A DNA stretch of 7,977 nucleotides from Candidatus Altimarinota bacterium (GTDB lineage: Bacteria; Patescibacteriota; Gracilibacteria; UBA4473). The notes below the pieces were generated by a model. That model made no database searches. It had not been told where the DNA came from and saw only the letters and a program-made list of their open reading frames with translations. The number at the start of each line of letters is the position of its first letter. The first letter of the stretch is position 1. Below, piece after piece: positions 5,310 to 7,977 of this stretch. The position numbers and the translations under genes are program-made. The stretch is taken from positions 1 to 7,977 of the forward strand of contig JAGYLK010000014.1 of assembly GCA_018401175.1 (NCBI GenBank), given 5' to 3'.

Positions 5310-7766
5310 ATGGAAAATACAATTTTTATCGCGGTCGCAAGTGTGGCAGCTACAGCAGTTCTAGCGGTGTTGCTTGTGCGATGGTTACGAAAACGAGAAG
5401 ACTTTAATCGTTCGCTTGATTTTATATTTCTCCAAGTATTAATTCCCAAGAAAGAGTCCAAAGAAGATTACGACCGAGAGCGGGATCAAACCGCCGATAT
5501 GCACAAAGTTGTTTCTGTCGCAGATCATTTTTTTCAGTCTCTCTATGGAATTCATTCGTCAGATATTGATCGGATCTGGAAAAATCAGGATTTCCTTTCG
5601 CTTGAATATATTGCCAAAAACGGAGAAATCTCATTTTACGTTGGATGTCCGCGCGAGTTGCAGCAAGTTATCGAGAAACAAATTACGAGTTTTTATCCAG
5701 AAGCAGTGGTGGAACCAACAGAATCTCCAAAAATTTTTCACGAAAAAACACATCAAATTACGGGATATTTGACGGGAGAAAAAAATTTCCGCTATCCCAT
5801 TAAGACATTCAAAAAGTTCGAATCAGCCGATCCGGTAAACAATATTTTGAATACGCTTTCAAATGCGTCAGATGATAAAGGAAATTCCGCAGCAGTTCAG
5901 ATAATGATTCGTCCAGCCAAGGATTCATGGCAAAAATCAGCGCGTAAATTGTCAAAACAATTGGGTTCTGGGAAAAAATCAGTTGCGTGGTGGAATCCGC
6001 TTTCTCTCCTGGGCTCATTATTTTCGCTCCTCGTTCATGGCGCAGAAGAAGACTCAAAAAATTCTGACACGGGAGAAAAAGATACGGAATCACAACAAAC
6101 GACACAGGCGATTGATGAAAAAGCAGAACGTCATGGATTTAAAACAATTATTCGTTGTGTGACGAGTTCTCATGAAAAAAAGATTGCACAGATAAATATG
6201 ACGTCATTATTGAATTCATTTAGTCAGTATGGATCTCCTGCGCTGAATACTTTTAAACATAGAAAATGGCATAGTAAACGGGAATTAATTAGTAATTTTT
6301 TGTTACGTGCATTTCGTCGTTCATGGACAACGCCAAATCCATTACTTCTCTCCACGGAGGAGTTGGCATCGATTTTCCATTTTCCGCACACGAAATATAA
6401 TCAAACGCCGGGTGTGAAATGGCAGAATTTCAAAATTGCACCGGTACCGAAAAATATTCCCACAGAAGGGCTTTATCTCGGAGACAATGTGTATCGCGGC
6501 GTTGTGCGACCAGTATATTTAGCTCCAGAAGATCGATTTCGTCATTTCTACGTCATTGGACAGACGGGTACGGGAAAATCTTCTATTTTCCAGACAATGA
6601 TTCGTCAGGACTTACGAGAAAATCGTGGGGTTTGTGTTATAGATCCGCATGGTTCATTGATTGAATCATTGCTTCCCTTTGTGCCCAAAGAGCGTGTAGA
6701 TGATGTGATTATTTTTAATCCATCAGATTTAGAGCGTCCCATGGGATTGAATTTGCTTGAGGCTGAAACCGATGAGGAGCGCGATATGGTTGCGTTGGAT
6801 GCGATGAATATCATGATTAAGATGTTTGACGAGGAGACATTTGGACCACGAATTCAGGACTATTTCCGAAACGGAGTTTTGACGCTGATGGCAGATCCCA
6901 ATGGCGGAGCTTTGACGGATATTGTTCGTCTCTTTACAGACGATGCCTTTCAGCGAGCAAAAGTGCAGCATGTCAAAAATCCTGTTGTGAAGAGTTTTTG
7001 GACGAAGCAAATGGCACAGACGGGACAGCGAGAGAAGCAAGAAATGATTCCGTATTTTGCGGCGAAATTTGGAGCGTTTGTGACCAACTCCATGATGCGT
7101 AACATTATTGGTCAGACGAAGTCTGCATTTGATTTTGCCAAGGTGATGGATGAGGGAAAAATCCTCTTCATGAATTTGTCCAAGGGAATGACCGGAGAAA
7201 TTAATTCTAAATTGCTGGGATTGATTATTGTTTCAAAACTCCAAATGGCGGCATTGCGTCGACAAAAGAATTTAACGGCGGGAGAAAAACCAACAGATTT
7301 TTATCTCTATATCGATGAGTTCCAGAATTACGTGACCGATTCGATTGAGTCCATTTTGTCCGAAGCCCGAAAATATCGTTTATCCTTGAATATTGCGCAT
7401 CAATATTTAGGTCAAATTGATACGTCTGGGCAAAAGAGAGGGCTTAATTTGAAGGAGGCGGTTTTTGGAAACGTGGGAACGATGATGTGTTATAAGATTG
7501 GAGCGCAGGATGCTGAGGCGATGGCAAAAGAGATGGCGCCGGTATTTAGCGATCAGGATTTATTAAATATTGATGCATTCAAATCAGCGATTAAGTTAGC
7601 TGTGGATGGACAGCCGAGTCGTCCCTTTTCTCTCAACGTGCAGAAACCGTGGTTCGATAAGGGAAATGAGAAGATGCCGGAGGCGTTGAAGCAGATTTCT
7701 CGTTTGACGCATGCACGAAGTAAGAAGTTTGTGGAGAAGGAGATTTTTACGCGGTTGGACGTATAA
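5310..7766 (+). CDS. Membrane-anchored T4SS coupling / HerA-TraD-like DNA translocase ATPase
   Basis: This 818-aa protein starts at ATG 5310. Residues 4-24 form one N-terminal transmembrane helix followed by basic residues (RWLRKRE), so the bulk is cytoplasmic. An N-terminal region (about 60-400) precedes the motor and includes a hydrophobic patch at about 226-243 and an acidic, Lys/Gln-rich linker at about 245-273. The motor has Walker A GQTGTGKSS (417-425), a conserved CVIDPHG strand (442-448), Walker B FYLYIDEFQNY (664-674) and a glutamine-containing AHQYLGQ motif (696-702), the order typical of VirD4/TraD/TraG and HerA-like pumps. By family knowledge such hexamers couple ATP hydrolysis to moving DNA, or protein-DNA complexes, through a membrane channel. 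No relaxase or VirB4 is visible here. The gene has its own promoter, ends with TAA, and is followed after 92 bp by another membrane protein gene. Plasmid-like transfer, DNA uptake or protein secretion are all possible roles. Confidence 0.85.
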   Translation: MENTIFIAVASVAATAVLAVLLVRWLRKREDFNRSLDFIFLQVLIPKKESKEDYDRERDQTADMHKVVSVADHFFQSLYGIHSSDIDRIWKNQDFLSLEYIAKNGEISFYVGCPRELQQVIEKQITSFYPEAVVEPTESPKIFHEKTHQITGYLTGEKNFRYPIKTFKKFESADPVNNILNTLSNASDDKGNSAAVQIMIRPAKDSWQKSARKLSKQLGSGKKSVAWWNPLSLLGSLFSLLVHGAEEDSKNSDTGEKDTESQQTTQAIDEKAERHGFKTIIRCVTSSHEKKIAQINMTSLLNSFSQYGSPALNTFKHRKWHSKRELISNFLLRAFRRSWTTPNPLLLSTEELASIFHFPHTKYNQTPGVKWQNFKIAPVPKNIPTEGLYLGDNVYRGVVRPVYLAPEDRFRHFYVIGQTGTGKSSIFQTMIRQDLRENRGVCVIDPHGSLIESLLPFVPKERVDDVIIFNPSDLERPMGLNLLEAETDEERDMVALDAMNIMIKMFDEETFGPRIQDYFRNGVLTLMADPNGGALTDIVRLFTDDAFQRAKVQHVKNPVVKSFWTKQMAQTGQREKQEMIPYFAAKFGAFVTNSMMRNIIGQTKSAFDFAKVMDEGKILFMNLSKGMTGEINSKLLGLIIVSKLQMAALRRQKNLTAGEKPTDFYLYIDEFQNYVTDSIESILSEARKYRLSLNIAHQYLGQIDTSGQKRGLNLKEAVFGNVGTMMCYKIGAQDAEAMAKEMAPVFSDQDLLNIDAFKSAIKLAVDGQPSRPFSLNVQKPWFDKGNEKMPEALKQISRLTHARSKKFVEKEIFTRLDV

Positions 7767-7783
7767 GGCGGAAAAAAATATTG

Positions 7784-7803
7784 AGCCGTTGCATGTAACG
7801 GCT
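7784..7803. repeat. Perfect 7-bp inverted repeat after the ATPase gene, possible terminator
   Basis: AGCCGTT (7784-7790) pairs perfectly with AACGGCT (7797-7803) around GCATGT. It lies 17 nt after the TAA of the ATPase gene. In the plus direction no U tract follows. In the minus direction a seven-T tract follows after a 5-nt gap, but no minus-strand gene is seen entering from the right. It may be a weak or factor-assisted terminator, or an operator 21 bp upstream of the next -35. Confidence 0.4.
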
Positions 7804-7823
7804 GTATCAATCGTCTCTAAAAA

Positions 7824-7852
7824 TTGACGTATGTTTTTCTCCTTGCCAAAAT
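7824..7852 (+). promoter_or_regulatory. Promoter of the rightmost gene, probably leaderless
   Basis: TTGACG (7824-7829), a 17-nt spacer ending in TGC (7844-7846), and CAAAAT (7847-7852) make a -35 with 5/6, an extended element, and a -10 with 4/6. The first base of the ATG at 7859 is 7 nt after the hexamer, the usual distance to a transcription start, so the mRNA would begin at the start codon. Confidence 0.6.
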
Positions 7853-7858
7853 GGAGCC

Positions 7859-7977
7859 ATGAAATATAGAAAGGTGTTTGTCGTCGGTGCGGGTATTTTT
7901 ATTGCAGCGAGTGTGTTTCTCTTTCCGTCTTTTGAAGAAACATTTGCTGGTTGGGCGTGGGGACTTTTTATCGCAGT
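7859..7977 (+). CDS. Putative membrane protein, first 39 codons (runs off right edge)
   Basis: From ATG 7859 the frame is open to the end of the window (39 complete codons). The protein starts basic (MKYRK), then has a hydrophobic helix at about residues 6-23 (VFVVGAGIFIAASVFLFP), a short acidic turn (SFEE, 24-27) and the beginning of a second hydrophobic segment (AGWAWGLFIAV). That suggests an integral membrane protein with at least two helices, or a signal peptide followed by a helix. I do not recognise the family from this fragment. Its position after a T4SS-like ATPase gene makes a VirB6/TrbL-like channel subunit conceivable, but this is only inference from neighbourhood. The start is supported by the promoter exactly upstream; no Shine-Dalgarno is present. 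Confidence 0.6.
   Translation, partial: MKYRKVFVVGAGIFIAASVFLFPSFEETFAGWAWGLFIA

Noticed and set aside
1..7977. CRISPR array, tRNA, rRNA, insertion sequence or toxin-antitoxin pair
   Set aside because: I saw no spaced repeats, cloverleaf sequences, transposase motifs or toxin families in any frame or intergenic stretch.

Overview
The window looks like a chromosomal segment of a bacterium from the Candidate Phyla Radiation (Patescibacteria), possibly from the Peregrinibacteria/Gracilibacteria side. This placement is inference. It rests on a ClpC with a long Gly/Ser-rich linker, a membrane-anchored protein resembling the DUF4012 family common in these phyla, a type IV secretion-like DNA-translocase ATPase anchored by one N-terminal helix, and the near absence of Shine-Dalgarno sequences. 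Base composition is moderately AT-rich, with very AT-rich intergenic regions. TGA serves as a stop (clpC and the small membrane gene), so the TGA=Gly code of Absconditabacteria and some Gracilibacteria does not apply.

Layout, left to right. (1) 1-334, minus: the 5' 111 codons of an unrecognised gene that runs off the left edge. (2) 335-577: AT-rich intergenic with a likely minus-strand promoter. (3) 578-3220, minus: clpC, an 880-aa two-ring AAA+ unfoldase. (4) 3221-3343: intergenic holding the clpC promoter. (5) 3344-4849, minus: a 501-aa exported or membrane-anchored DUF4012-like protein with a C-terminal Ig-like (Big_5/SbsA-type) domain. (6) 4850-5027: a divergent promoter region with overlapping -35 elements and a long hairpin. 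(7) 5028-5207, plus: a 59-aa two-helix membrane protein, followed by an intrinsic-type terminator capped by a UUCG tetraloop. (8) 5310-7766, plus: an 818-aa T4SS coupling/HerA-TraD-like ATPase. (9) 7859 to the right edge, plus: the start of another membrane protein with its own promoter.

The genes do not form one operon. The three minus genes appear to be separate transcription units, and the plus genes appear to be three more. The ClpC unfoldase would work with a ClpP encoded elsewhere. The coupling-type ATPase and the following membrane protein may belong to a DNA-transfer or secretion apparatus continuing beyond the right edge.

The most distinctive signal is regulatory. No gene start has a convincing Shine-Dalgarno motif, and two plus-strand genes have an extended -10 element only 7-10 nt from the ATG, implying leaderless mRNAs. 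I saw no CRISPR array, tRNA, rRNA, insertion sequence or recognisable defence system, and nothing I can defend as a wholly new system.
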